A stretch of 64,000 bases of DNA from Aspidiotus rigidus (GCA_035079385.1 JAVHKY010000039.1:1-64000); one strand, 5' to 3'. Numbered from the stretch's first letter, positions 35,080 to 47,733 are shown. Notes: generated by a model not told the origin, from the letters alone. Numbers and translations: made by a program.

Positions 35080-35435
35080 ATCTTTTAATGGTGACTGTCG
35101 CGTTTTTGAACGGAATCTACAAGAAAAGAAAAACGTAAACTTGCCTCCCCCCCAGACTTCTAAAGCTATGGCTGAGAAAAGAGACTGTGCTGGAGATAAA
35201 ATAGTCCAGCAATTCCAGCCGCGAATCATCGATTATAGTAAAATTGAGCTTAATTCTGATGAGGTGAATCTGTTGGAGGAAGGGTTGAAATTTAGCCTCC
35301 CCCTCTTAAGAACCAAGAGACTCTTGATAATGTTATGGCTGACTTGACAATCAAGATTGGACTTGGCGTGAACATCCAAAAAAAGTGCGCCGAAATGATA
35401 GGTAGTACCCCCCTTCCTTATATGGGTAATAAGTT
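35080..35435 (+). pseudogene. PLE N-terminal region
   Basis: The frame reads KIELNSDEVNLLEEGLKFSL, the conserved opening of Penelope polyproteins (L-x-x-x-E--LL--GL-F--P), then, after a shift, TLDNVMADLTIKIGL. A second copy starts at about 35797 (KVELNFDEVNLLEKRLKFS). This region is missing from copy 1. Confidence 0.7.
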
Positions 35436-36189
35436 TTTTTGTAGAAATTTTGTAGCACCAAATGACAGAAATAAATACACCAAAGGAACCCCTTTTAAAT
35501 CGTCGGCCTACCTGGCAATTCACAGGCCTCCGGCTGGCCTACTTCGGGCGAAATTCCTGGGGCCGCCACTGTTTGTGCGCGGAACGTAACGAGCGTTTTC
35601 GATAGCGACGCTGCTATCGTCGATGTGTTTCGCGACGACGCGCGGCAAGTAAACGAGAACTTTAATCGTGATTACTAAAAATTGTGACGTGCTAGCAAAA
35701 AACGGACAGCGGATTCGTGTTCAGCGTTGAAAAGTATCTAAGAATCACGTAATAGAATCTTTGTAACAGGATAGCTGTTCGGTAGTGTTATAGTAAAGTT
35801 GAGCTTAATTTTGATGAGGTGAACCTGTTGGAGAAGAGATTGAAATTTAGCCCCCCCCCCCCCCCCCCCCTATCAAGAACCAAGAGATTCTTGCTAATGT
35901 TGTGGCTGACTTGACAATCATCAGGATTGGACCTAGCGTGAACACCCAAAAAACGTGCGCCGAAATTGTAGGCAGTACCCCCTTCCTTATAAGGGTAATA
36001 CCTGTATTGAGGTGATAAAAGGCTTAAAGAGGAAGGTCAGGGAGGAAGGATTAATCCTTACTAAGACAGATAAAAGCTAAGCTGTAGTAATTACAGAAAA
36101 GTCCTCCTATGTTTCCGGTGCTTATAATGTGCTAAAACAATGAGGGACCAAGGAAGATAGCCTTTTCTGTTTCTCTCAGTTTGTTAAAG

Positions 36190-37237
36190 AGGTGAGGAAA
36201 ATCATTAACAAAAGTGAACTTACTATCAAGAGTCCACTCACAAAGAAAGCCATTTTGGAACCTAACCCGGCACCTCCCCCCCTCCTCTACAGGTTCCCTA
36301 AAGTACGTAAAAAAGATGTTCCAATGTGTCCGGTCGTATCGTTTGTATCTTCACCAACTTACTTATTAGCTAAATTTATAGATCGATGGTTTAAATCACG
36401 AGTAGGGGTATTCAGTAAAGAACTCAGGCTCTTTGGCGGATAGGTTGAAGGACGTAAACCTTCCTCCGTAAACGACCTTATGCTCCTTTGATGTCGTGGC
36501 CGTTGCTATCCAACACGTGAGCGAATTGTTCGTAAAATCAGATGTCCCTCACGAAAAGATGGCGGAATTCTTCGATCTTCTGAGAGTTTGTAGGACCCGC
36601 AACTTCTGCGGATTTGAAGTGAAATTTTTCGAGTTCCCGGATGAGGTGGGGATCCCCATTGGGCTCTCTGATATCGAGGTATTCATATCCAAATTTGAGA
36701 TCGATTTGTTTTCCTCAGGCCAGGTGCTGTTAAATCATGTCTTTTACTGGCGTAGGTATGTGGACGACATAATTTGTGCGTGGACCGGTCCAGTGTAGCT
36801 CCTTCGTGAGTTTCTCACTTATTTAAATAGCCAATACCCTTCCATAAAATTCACCCTGGAAGTTGTTGGCTCATTAATAAATTTTTTGTACTTGTCCTTT
36901 TTCGTTAGAGATGGCGTTCATGAATTCGGAATTTATAGAAAAGAAACGTCGACTGATATTACAATCCACGTACGGGTCGTCCTTCTGTCCAGCTGCACAT
37001 GAGATCGCTACCTTCAATAGCTTGATAGATCGCCTGACTCATATTCCTTTGAGTCAAGACGCTTTCCAAAATGAACTAGGAACAATTAAGCACCTGGGTA
37101 GAGTGAATCAAGTGAGGGTGGACATCGATCTAATGGTCCGTACGAGGTTTACAAGAAAAAGCCTTGATTCTACCACCTCCTTCCCCAGGGATTCACACCT
37201 AGACAGGAGGAAACGTCGGATTAGATTTCCTTACTAG
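36190..37237 (+). pseudogene. PLE reverse transcriptase, copy 2
   Basis: It reads YRFPKVRKKDVPMCPVVSFV then SPTYLLAKFIDRWFK, followed by FFEFPDEVGIPIG and RYVDDII (catalytic YVDD), and ends with LVRTRFTRKSLDSTTSFP-type sequence homologous to copy 1. Frameshifts near 36440, 36800 and 36910 and lost codons in the GSPLGS block make it inactive. Upstream, at 36060, TDKSKAVVITEKSSYVSG corresponds to the K-x-D-K-G-x-x-V block of PLE RTs. Confidence 0.8.
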
Positions 37238-37309
37238 GGTAGGTTTTCGTTGAAGTTGGGCCGTGTGCTCAGTCCTTTCGGGTTCCGTCCGGCATAATAC
37301 CAACACGGT

Positions 37310-37690
37310 AAAAGTTTAATTGTAAAATTAAAGGACCCATTCCTCTAGCCGAGAGGAGTAATGTTTACAGCACAGCCTGCAACGATTGCCCCGGAGATTA
37401 TACATGAATGACCGCCCCACAGCTCCTAATAAGAATCGATGAGCATAAAAGAAGGGTAACTTGGGTGAGTCGGCCTTTGCCGATCACCTTATCGAAAGTG
37501 GCCATAGAGTTGAAGAGGAGTCTGGTACCCTCCTCCATAGGGAGAACTTACACTTTAAATGTATGGCTTTAGAAAATATTGAAATCTTACGTCACCAGAA
37601 TAATGAAGACTTGACCGTCTTAAAAACAGGTATATTCCTGATGAGGGTCTGGTTGAACTAGACTACGAGGATGATTCACACTTCGATGAC
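37310..37690 (+). pseudogene. PLE endonuclease, copy 2 remnant
   Basis: The GIY-YIG core is badly eroded (a Cys-x2-Cys-like pair near 37376-37390 survives). The downstream block GESAFADHLIESGHRVEEESG, then ALENIEILRHQN, aligns with copy 1 (GESAFADHLINSGHSFREGS). The stop context before the hammerhead motif is preserved in position. Confidence 0.7.
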
Positions 37691-37756
37691 TCGCTGGTTC
37701 AATCATGATCCTCAAGTTGGTTTCTCTGTCTTTGTTGGATTAGTCGCTTTCGATCG

Positions 37757-37794
37757 TGCTCCGAGGATGGTTGTTTAACCGAAAGCTCTTAGCG
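37757..37794 (+). ncRNA. Hammerhead-ribozyme-like motif, PLE copy 2
   Basis: Stem I is TGCT (37757-37760) with AGCG (37791-37794), one wobble. The core CCGAGGA (37761-37767) has one deviation, then an extra T. Stem II is GGTT-GTTT-AACC and GAAA is at 37781-37784. Stem III is AG-CT-CT with T at position 17. The stem I sequence differs from copy 1 but still pairs. Confidence 0.5.
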
Positions 37795-37869
37795 GTTTGT
37801 TTAGTGTGGTTTTAATATTTCGCTACTCTCTCGTAGAGTACAACTTTTGTATCAATAAACATTGTCTAC

Positions 37870-40635
37870 ATGTCGAGTCTAATGAAGCATCATTCCATTC
37901 TGATACGAATAACAGATAGCCTCACTTCCGGATCGGCTGGCGGATATTCAAACCTCAAATTTTCAATCACCTCAAAAAACATCTCCTATTTCACTCACTT
38001 ACACCAAAACGTAGAACCTTTACGTGAAGTGGAAGAAAAGATAGCGACCTTATCAGTTACTGTGGCGGGGCTTCGTTCTACTTTACACCGAAGACAATTT
38101 TCAGCTTGGCCGTAAAAATATTTTTTGCCGAGCTTCGAGTGCGCCTTTGATTTACCGGCGCGGTTATCGTAAAAAGGGGGCGTGAATTTAAAAGTAGGTA
38201 TACATCATTTTTATTAAATGTATATTTCGTTTCGGGCCTCGGTACAACAAACTCGTATACGTTAGATGAAGTGGAAATTATAGCGTGTTGTATGGGGCAA
38301 ATAATAATTTAAATTCATCGGAATTTTGAATATTAGCGCTGCGTAGTAGGCTAATATACTCGATAACTTTCTTTCGAAACTTATTTTCATTTGTTGTCGT
38401 TGTTGTTGTTGTTATTTCTCTAGAAATTCGTCAAAATAAGAGTTTATTTATTTTTTTCTTCGTTTCGAGCAAGTCAAGTAAATAAGAAAGTCACTGTATC
38501 TATTTCACCTAACAATTGTATTGCATATATATACTGGAAAAAAAAATAAAACTCCTTTTCACATTACAATCACAATTTTTTTCAACACGATATTGATTTT
38601 TCATCCTTCGTATCAGTCTGGCGTTTTCTTCTCCTCATCTCATTCAGTTTCACTATAGTTCATCGACGATTTGTCCGCTCGTATCTATTTAGTAGACTAT
38701 GTTATACTCGTAACAAATTTTATTGCGAATTCTGATTCCGGAAGTTGATTTTAAATTGTCTACTGTAACGCTAAATTCAACCCTTTTTTTCTCTCTCTCT
38801 CTGTCGTTTCTTCTATTTAATGGAATTCGCGATTTATTGAAATTCACCTCGCTGTCACGTCTTTACCCACATGGAACGCTTTTTCCCCCCTCCTTCGTAA
38901 ACGTACCTTGGTGACAGATGATGAAAATTTGTCCTATTAGCATAGTATGTTAATTTCTACTCGCAAAACCTCTGTTCACATGTTATTACTTTACTAGAAA
39001 TTTTTTCCCTCTCCCTTTCATTTTTCATGTATGGCGACCGGCAATCCTACTTTATTGACTCGCCTTTCCTTCCGGAAATCCACACATAACAAAGACAAGA
39101 GTGACTAACGTGTCGTACCATCTAAAACTACAAAACCCATTTATAATCGATGAGAGAAAAAAGGATACCGGTAAAGGATATTTTCGTACATGTTCGAGAC
39201 GTGAAGCAATTTATATCTAAAAGTTAGACCGATGTCCGGATGAGGAAGGGTTCGCCAAAAACACGCAGCAGCCCTTTTTCGGGGCAGCGAGTTTTGCATA
39301 AGAAAATATAGTCATCGAAATCGCTGTCTCAGCCTTGTTATTAATGGTGAATTATTGGACTTGGAAAAGTGGCGAAAGTGTTAGGAAAGAAATGATCTGT
39401 CCGCGGCCAGTCCGAGATCGCCTACTTTGCTCCGAATGAAGAATACACGCATTTAATTCCCATTCTTGTCATTGGAGCGAGCCCAAGTTAGTTTTACACA
39501 ATTCTCGCTCAAGTTCATTTGGGTGCAGGCCGGCCGCCGTCTCAGATAACTGAAAGCGTCAGCGAACGTAATTGGTGGAAGAGAAATGTTGCTTCATTTA
39601 TCAGCCTTTGACAAACCCGCTGAGAAATTAGTATTGTAACTTAAAAGTATCGCATTTTTCATTTTCAGCACAGCCGCGCGCGTTGGCATTTTCTTTAGGT
39701 TCTAATTTTTGCTGTCTGGAAATTAACCTCCTGAGGAATCTACACAGCAGCGGCACATATTATTATACGCAGTAGTACGTAAAAAGTTGACACGAGGGTA
39801 CGTGACTTGCTAAAATTTTGACGCTCTTAGTCGAAAATTGTACAAATAAATCAAAGAGTTGCTGAAATTTATCATTTTTTTTTTTTTTTTTTCATTATTA
39901 TTCTTTTTTCTCTTTTCCGTTCGTAAAGAATATTCTTCATTCATTTATTCGGTTCCGTCTCTATCCGACGATATTTTTTCACCTGCTGCAGAAATAATTT
40001 ATTTATCGGCGCGCGTCCTCGTCTGTATTCATAACTAATGGGTTGAGTCAATATTCGAATTCTATCTCGAGACTTCGACACCTGTAATTTCTATATCGGA
40101 TATTGGAAGAGTGCAGAATCTGTTTAGAACATCTGTGCAAACACTTTTTAATTTTCTGCGAATAAGTGACAGGGCGAGAAGGTTCGATTAAAAGGGATGA
40201 TCATTTTTTCAGCAACATATTGATTAATGTATTTGAATGGAGTTCTTCAGCATCACGTGCTCAAGAATCTATGATTAGAAAATGAAAACAGGAAGTGAAA
40301 TATAAATTTTACTCGACCAGGGTAGAACTCTCATTTTTCAAAACGAAGACAAAGGAATCCATTTTGTTCCAAACATATGAAGAAGGGTTCACAGTAAACT
40401 TAGCCCCACTCAACGACGGGAGAAGAAAGAGACAAACAGCGCACACTAGAATAATATCTGCACAATCCAGCACAAACGATTCAGCCGGTTTTCAGGCACA
40501 AAGTCTGCCAAAGGTTGGAGACAGAAGAGACCAGCACAAATGAAAGATTAACAACATTATCTGGCTCTCTCACCCTTACTTGCCATCCAAGACCATCATT
40601 CTATCAATCCTATCGTCAAACGAATCCTCATTCTT
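37870..40635. other. Non-coding stretch
   Basis: Short (TTG)n is at 38396-38414, T15 at 39877-39891 and a CT-rich run at 38795. A frame at 40295-40543 has no recognised domain. Nothing else supported. Confidence 0.5.
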
Positions 40636-40639
40636 GCAC

Positions 40640-40776
40640 ACTCGTCAAGTTCTTTTTAATCGAAGAAAAGGTCCACAATACTCGAAAAAGTAAACTGGAG
40701 GGCAATTTGCAAGAACCGCAGAAAAATATACAGGAAGCCGCGAGCGCGCTTTCGTTTAAACAACCATTCTCAAGCG
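40640..40776 (-). mobile_element. PLE end module, minus orientation
   Basis: Read on the minus strand from 40776: a hammerhead-like motif, then ATTTTTCTGCGGTTCTTGC, then a TTACTTTTTCGAGTATTG-type terminal block, as in the right end of copy 1. It faces away from the matching module at 42575-42670. Confidence 0.65.
40739..40776 (-). ncRNA. Hammerhead-ribozyme-like motif, minus strand
   Basis: Stem I is CGC/GCG (3 bp, complement of 40774-40776 and 40739-40741). The degenerate core TTGAGAA is followed by an extra T, stem II GGTT-GTTT-AAAC with one mismatch, GAAA (complement of 40750-40753), and stem III AGCGCGCT then C. The core is degraded, so activity is unlikely. Confidence 0.45.
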
Positions 40777-40974
40777 TAGATAAAAAGCGAGTCCTCCATC
40801 TTTTTTCTATGGATATTGGGACACATCGATCTTAAGGAACATGACAAAGTAGATCTGCTTATCCAGTCTCCTCTCTCTTGTATGATCTCAAATCCTATTA
40901 CTGCTTCCACATCCTCTACTCCTGGTATGATTTCTGGTCCTCGTTAACCAATCTCGGAAAAATACTAGTAGTGA

Positions 40975-41116
40975 TAGGGCCCCTTGGGAACTGTTCCAAA
41001 AATTGACTACAATCAACTAAAAACGACCATAATTGGACGTATGTCAGATGCGTCACGCGATTGGTCGATTTTGGTCGATTCTAATTGATTTTTGGGACTG
41101 TTCCCGAGGGGCCCTA
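40975..41116. mobile_element. TA-type MITE, 142 bp
   Basis: The ends start TAGGGCCCCTTGGGAAC and end with the complement (GTTCCCGAGGGGCCCTA). They continue as imperfect inverted repeats of about 45 bp. Flanking TA is consistent with a Tc1/mariner-type or similar footprint. No coding. Confidence 0.75.
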
Positions 41117-41223
41117 TTCCTACCAATACTTCAAAAAGTAATCAAATAAAACTACCACAGCCACAGAAATAAAAAGATGAGTTGCGAGCGCTTACAGCAA
41201 AGAAAGAAAGCGATGGACGTACT

Positions 41224-42510
41224 TTAAAGCAGCAAAACTTCAACGCAAAATCTCGAGCAAAACGCCCGAATATTCAACCATTTTGCAGTTGGAACCTCTT
41301 CAATTTTAGGAATTGAAATAATTGCTCGAATTTTATGCAAGAAAGAGATGGAAGAACTAAAGGAAGGAATTGAAGCTCCAAGATAAACGTTCAAGAGGAT
41401 CAAGACGAGCGTCTGAAGGCGATGGAGATGGAGCTGGGGAAAGGGCGGCCTGGAAGACGCGCTTTCCGCAACCACAGTCATGGATAAGCAGAAGAATAAA
41501 AAAATGAAATAAGATTACTTTTATCTAACATTGAAATTATTCCCAGAAGGGTTGATTCCGGCGTTGGAGGAAACAAAATTAAATAAATACGCAACCGGCA
41601 CCCAACAGAAACCGACGAAGTTGAATGATCTATGGGAGAAATTTAATTTTAATAAATTAGAGTGGAAGACAGCGCACGGTGGGACGCCAAAATTTTCAAA
41701 AAGGCCCCCAAAAGAACAGGTTCCAGTCAAAACTTAACGGCATTCAAATTGGGAGAGGGGTTGGCCTTTAAAATTAGATAGAATAAAGTATTATGAATGT
41801 TCAAAGATGAGAAGGAAGGGAAGTGGATTCAACTTCCGCGGGTTCCAAAAAATAAAATGTGAGTGATTGGAGAGTGATGGGTGAATACTGATCGAAATTT
41901 CAAAGATGAGGGATGTGGGAGACCCCAAAATGTTAATGTATGCGGCGGGGAAATCTTAGGCGAACAAAATCCAATGTTTCCTAAACATAGTTGAACAGAA
42001 TTTGAACAAAACCATCACACCGATTTCCATCCAAAATTTGTAGATGGGACGCTGCACTTCTTCAACCACCCCAAATTTGAAATGTCTACGCGGAAGAATG
42101 ATGAAGAACAAAATTTGATTGTTGCCGAGAAAAAATTGAACGAAAAATTTAAAGTCTACTGAACAAAACTGGACGAAATTTGAACAAAATTATGACATTA
42201 GTCGCGACCCGGAATCCCGAGATGGGGGGGGGGGCTGGAACTTGGACCTCAGCGAAGAGCATAACAAAACTTCAACGCAACAATCTTGAGCAAAACGCCC
42301 GAATATTCAACCATTTTGCAACTGGAACATTCTAGGGATTGAAGGGATTGCTCGAATTCTATTCAATGAAGAGATAGAAGAACTAAATGAACGTATCAAG
42401 GCTCGGATCAAGATGAGCCTCTAAAAGCGTTCGAGGTGGAGATGGGAAAGGGCGGTCCGAAAGACGAGCCTACCGCAAGCACAGACATGGATCAACCAAA
42501 ATAATTAGTT
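41224..42510 (+). repeat. Direct duplication of a coding-like segment
   Basis: About 41224-41500 and 42262-42510 are diverged direct copies, starting ACTTCAACGCAA and GAGCAAAACGCCCGAATATT. Both encode a charged helix in the same position: ARILCKKEMEELKEGIEA in the first and ARILFNEEIEELNERIKA in the second. After a frame change the second continues EDQDEPLKAFEVEMGKGG and ends TASTDMDQPK with a stop at 42502. The pattern suggests the last exon of an unrecognised gene with an acidic tail, present twice and decayed. No function can be named. Confidence 0.5.
41513..41737 (+). other. Possible exon, unrecognised Lys/Pro-rich frame
   Basis: An open frame between the two duplicated segments reads ETKLNKYATGTQQKPTK, then NDLWEKFNFNKLEWKTAHGG, then KRPPKEQVPVKT and a stop. 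It has no ATG at its beginning, so it would have to be an internal or terminal exon. No family is recognised. It may belong to the same decayed gene as the flanking duplication. Confidence 0.25.
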
Positions 42511-42574
42511 TTATACAGTTATATAATTATTAGTTTCTCGAAATAAAATACCTCCTCATAAGAATCGCTTTCTT

Positions 42575-42670
42575 TCTTCGCTAGATGAGGTTTTAAAATC
42601 GGAAGCGTTCGCGACTCATCTTACTATTTCTGCGGCTTTTGTAATTTTATTTATTCTTCCGGTATTCGAG
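42575..42670 (+). mobile_element. PLE end module, plus orientation
   Basis: A hammerhead-like remnant at 42588-42617 has stem I TCGC/GCGA (4 bp), core TAGATGA, stem II GGTT-TTAA-AATC, and GGAA for GAAA. It is followed by ATTTCTGCGGCTTTTG and a terminal foldback-like sequence TTCTTCCGGTATTCGAGTCGC, the order seen at the right end of copy 1. It is the inverted partner of the module at 40640-40776. Confidence 0.55.
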
Positions 42671-42699
42671 TCGCAACTTAGAGAATTGTATCAAGTCGA

Positions 42700-45600
42700 A
42701 GCTCCGATCTATAGAAATAGCTCCAGTTCCTTCGTCTACTTCGAAATCGCCTTTCCGAACGCTAAAAAGTCATCAACCCATCTAAATAGAATAGGCTATA
42801 CCTGTCAGACACATTCCTTTCTCTTTTTACGCCTCTCGCCCACCCGGATTCACCATTCTGTCTATCCCTGCATCACAAACGCCCTCCCAAACAATCATGA
42901 AAAAATTATTAGCATGATGGACTACCTCCAACCCATTTATTTCAACAATACCGTCTAATTCATATTTATCCTAATTATCTTCATCTCCAAGACCATAACT
43001 CTGAATGTAGTTACAAGAGTTCGAATTTAATCGATAAACTATTCAATTTTTCCAGCAAATATTCGAGTAAGTAAATGGACATAAGACTTTTTTGTAGCAT
43101 AAGAAAAAACTCAAAAATCTCATACATACTGAACATGAACTGGAGTACAAGTTTTTGTAATATTTGCCAGATGAAAGGCAGAGATATTTGAGTGAAGAGA
43201 GATTTTTTTTTTCGTTTTTCAAGTGTGATAGGTTTATACTTTTATTCATGAGATGATAAGAGGAACATCCTGTTTGATTGAAAAAAGACTCCATTCGTCT
43301 CTCGCCATGTAACGGGAAGACTATCGACAAAGCAAAGGAAAAAAATTACGTGACTTCTCATATCTCAAAAGCCAGATACTTTTCGAAATTCACACCAAAC
43401 AATAATCTATCCCACAGAAAAACCTGTAATAGAAAACGGGGAAAAATCTCTTTGTGTCGAAAGAGTTTTCGCCATTTTCCTCGCCGTTTTTAGAATACTT
43501 TTCTTCCACACTGACTGCATGCACTACATATGTGTCGTATTTTTATCGATGCGGAATTTTCGATTCTTGCATCAAGTAATGCGAAAAAAATCTAAAATGG
43601 AGAAACTAGAGGGTCGCAATTAGGCTGACTTCGATAGAATTGGCCTGGGACAAATACAACCAAAAGAGAAATAGTTTGATAATCTGCGCAAAACACTCGC
43701 ATTCATTTTTAACAACTTTCGAGTGATTCGCAGCTTCGGAGAAATTTCCTCGAACAGCTCAATTTTATTCAATTCAAGGAACTTTCTTCGGAGAATACAC
43801 GCTGACATGCCCTGCTTTTCTCTCTTTTCAATGACTTATACTTCTTATGTTACTTGAATATGTCAACTTCTTTCAAAGCTGAATTTCACAGTTTTTATAT
43901 CCAAGGCTGTCCAATTTAATCGGTCTTGACCAGATTCTCATCAGCATGATGCAGAAAGAGCTACTTTCGAACGGTACATAGTTACGAATTGGAAGGACCA
44001 AAGGATTTCGGCTGAAAACTACGGAGAGAATTAAAATAATAGCAAACAGTAAGAAAAGTTATTTTGAGAGTGCTTCAAACGGAGGATGTCGGGTAGAATT
44101 GATGGAAAGGAGGCCAGGAGACAGATATATAAGAGAGAGTGGTGCATGAGTGGTCGAAAGGGGTTCTTCAGTAAGGTAGACCAAGATGCTGTTTCTCTTT
44201 TTTCATTGTTCCAAGTCCTTCCCAAAAACCCAGGAAACAACGATAGTTTTCAAAGTCGTACACTCATTAAAGTTCAAGACAAGGTCAAGATTTTCGACCG
44301 TTTCTAATGATAGCGCTGACTTCTTACACTGACCTCGAACCGAACAGATTGTGCTTCACACTAACTCCTGTTCTTTCTTTCTATTATTCGATTAGGATGA
44401 AAATTCAAGCAATCTTCTACATAATCCTCTAGAGGAAGTACGCTCACAATAAATTACAAGTCGGACAGACCCTTTCAAGCTGTACGTAACAGCTAGTATT
44501 GCTAGCCTAGTTTCAGTTTACTCATTTTCAACTATACTTATTAAATCGGTGTTCCGAACCGCTCCCTGCAGACGAACCGAAAGTTTTTCAACTTTTTTGC
44601 ATAAAACTGCACTTATAAGCAGGCTATATACCCTGACTCGTATATTTGGCTCGCCACATTCACGGCGTATAATAACGGTGAAGCACGCGAAACTCAGTGT
44701 CTGTACCTCGTACCTCATAATCTATCGTCTAGGTTGCTAGGAAAAAAAAAGAAAATAATTGCGCTGTATAAAACGTCATACAGTTTCCCGTGTTGACGTC
44801 TCAGAAAAGGAAATGAAAGTTATTGTTATCGCCGAAGATTACGAATAGAGCTTTTATAAACTTCAACCAAGTTTAGGTGCGATAAAGGCAGCTCTGCTTG
44901 CTTTCCGCACTCTCTATCGTCATTATCACGTACTTGGACGAGTTATAAATAAAACATTTTGCGGGCAATACCACGGGACAATAGCAGTCTAGTTGGTCAA
45001 ATACGAGGGAAAAAAGGCCACTTTAGCGTTCGTCCGTCGTTGGGTGTCACTCGTCATCCTTTTGTTTATAAACTCGCTCATTAAAGTCGGACGATGCGAT
45101 TTCCATATTCGACAACGGCGGAAGCTTTTTCGAAACGACAAAAGGATTACTCGCAATAGGAATGTAGACCGCTATCCATTGTTCAAAAACGAAGATTATT
45201 CCACTTGTTGACTTGAAATAGACGAATTCCGAAAAAAATTAACACCATCGCTTACGAAACTGAACCCTTTCAACGAGAAATGTGTACGAAATACCGGTAC
45301 TTCCCTTCAAAACAGCGAGCGAGTGTAAATAATTAAATATGTGGACCGTACTTAATGATTAAAACTAGAAAACGATTTATATACGCTTATTCAAGACCCG
45401 CAGCGCAAAAGTAGGCTCAATCTCCGCCCGACAGTCTACCTTTTTTTTTTTTTTGTCATTCACGAATAACCGTTAGCTTTCTGCGAAAGCACGACGATTA
45501 GGTGTATCTACAGGAGACTGCTCACATGTTATTGGAAACGCTTTTAAATTCTATTCTTTTTTTAAACGAGGTGAAATTTAAATACCCGCCGTTCATCAAC

Positions 45601-47733
45601 AGATTGAGAAGAAAAAAACAGAACGATGCAATTTTTTCTTCTCCTCTTTTCCCACTCGAAGAGCAACGGTGCAAAATGACTTTCAATCGATAAAATGTAA
45701 CAGTGAATTATATGGTAATGGGATTCAAAATTAAAATTTATAAGCGCGGTGCAAAATAACGGACAAGGTGGGAATATAATTATTTACCTGATTTTCTATT
45801 TCTTTCGCGGAAAAAAGATCGTCGCTGAACGAAAACTCGAAAACGCTTGATCACCAACGTCGTCCACAGTTAACGGGCAAACACAGAATGAGTGGAAAGC
45901 CTTTAACTCGTGGCCGCGGTAACGTTGCAAAGGCACGGTAGTGCCAAGCTACCGTCCGTTGGAAAATCGTCGTTGCAAAATAAAACGCTTGCGTCGAGCT
46001 ATGCTAAAAAGCTGGGGCTTTCTCTTCGACTTGATCGTACTTCTCCTTTCTTTATTGTGACCACTATTCGAATCCATCATGCTCAGATCTAGAAATAAAA
46101 ATAATCGAATTAAATTAGCAACATACCCAATAATCATTCGATACATTTACAAAATTATGTTCAACCACAAAAGATAATGAAGAAGGGGAAAAGGCTAATA
46201 AATAAATATAGCTAAACGTTTTCGCGACTATTTACTCTTCATTCGAGGTCAAAAAGCATTGTTGGTTACAACATCGGTGAATAAAGAGGTTAGTCTAATT
46301 AATCTTATTTTTGTACCTCGTGTCGAAAGGACTAAGAAAAAAAAAAAACACGTCCTTATAACTAATTTATGTATTCTTTGTTTTCTTGTTTTATTTTCTT
46401 TTTACTCTCGCGTTTTCTCTCCATTTTTTATTCTACACCCTCTTCGGCAAAACCGAGTTTATATTCAAGTACTTTGTTTACATTAATTGCGTCTTCATTC
46501 AAAAACTCATAGCACGTTGATTATTCATAAGTTTTCACGTACTTGATGATACGACTTGCAACTGTATAGACTGCTTTGTTACCTAAGAGACTAGTTCAGA
46601 AGTGTCAAAAAATATTTTTCTGTTCACACTCGACATGAATCCAATTCTATTTTGTACATGTGAGTTTGAGAATTACTTTCCAAAATGATTGAATGAAAAC
46701 AAGAAAGTTAATCATTTCCAGAAAAATGTATATTTTGGAGCAAGAATTTGTAATTCAAAAAATATAAACAAAAACTGCGAACAAGTATTATTTTGAACAA
46801 ATCATGAATTATAACCAACTTTAATTCCTTCAAAATGTATTAGACACCGACATGGTCAGCGGTGATTGTAAATACATGGTGTAACGTTTACATTCAGAAG
46901 TAGTACCTACACCATCAGGACGAGAGCACAAAGGATGGGGTGAATAATTTCTCACATAGGCCCTACAGCAATTATGAAAAAATCAATCAGAAAAATGAGG
47001 GCTAAGTGGCCTGAGACTTTGCATTGAAAGTGCCATAAAAACTGTTATCGAAATATAGGAATTTGGATATCCCAAAGAACTTTGTGTGTACGTAAAAGAA
47101 AACTTCAATCTCCACTCGAACAAATTTAACCAACCGAAGCACGTTGAAAAAGACAAAGTGCTTTGAAAATTCTCTCAACAATACACATTTTTAAGTACGT
47201 TGAAAAAACTTGATGAAATGAAGTAAGAATACTTAATTTTTTCTTATTCCGAAGTACGAAACGACGTAGAATACTTTGAATGAGGGTCGTAAAGGTCACA
47301 AAATTTTATGAATTTGAAGCACGAAAATTTGGATTAGCTGTGTATTTTTTGGGGTAGTATGCCTAACCAATCTTTTATTCCGAAAAAATAATTTCTAACA
47401 AACGGGGTAGCAAATTCCGAAAAAAAATTCTATATCGCAGAATAATTTTTGACTGTTCTTCGCCTGTACCATCATATTTTTTTTCTTCTTTTTCTCGAGA
47501 AGCTCTTAAATTTTTCCAACGATTACCAACCGCATGTTGAACAATACCCAGGTTGAAGCACTACTCATTTAGACACGAATGTGTTTCTACCTCATTGAAA
47601 ACTAATTTACTCTCACAAGATACATCGATGATTTAGGTTTCATCCAACTTCAGACGCTCTTATTCATAATAGCGCTGGTCGAAACCTATCTATCTCTTCT
47701 TCCAAAAATATTTCGTGGGCCCACTTCTCGGAA

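Larger units (their letters stand above)
34918..37868 (+). mobile_element. Long decayed Penelope-like element (PLE copy 2)
   Basis: It is bounded by the exact 15-bp direct repeat AATAAACATTGTCTA (34918-34932 and 37854-37868), a plausible target-site duplication or terminal repeat. Inside, in order, are the PLE N-terminal region, RT, GIY-YIG endonuclease and a hammerhead-like motif, ending with a CTCTCGTAGAG foldback. An internal direct duplication of N-terminal coding sequence (about 35245-35435 and 35797-35990) brackets a 360-bp segment of different origin (35436-35796), which includes one hAT-like end (GGGGCCGCCACTG at 35559-35571). A C18-20 tract lies at about 35852. It is full-length-like but riddled with frameshifts. 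Confidence 0.75.
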
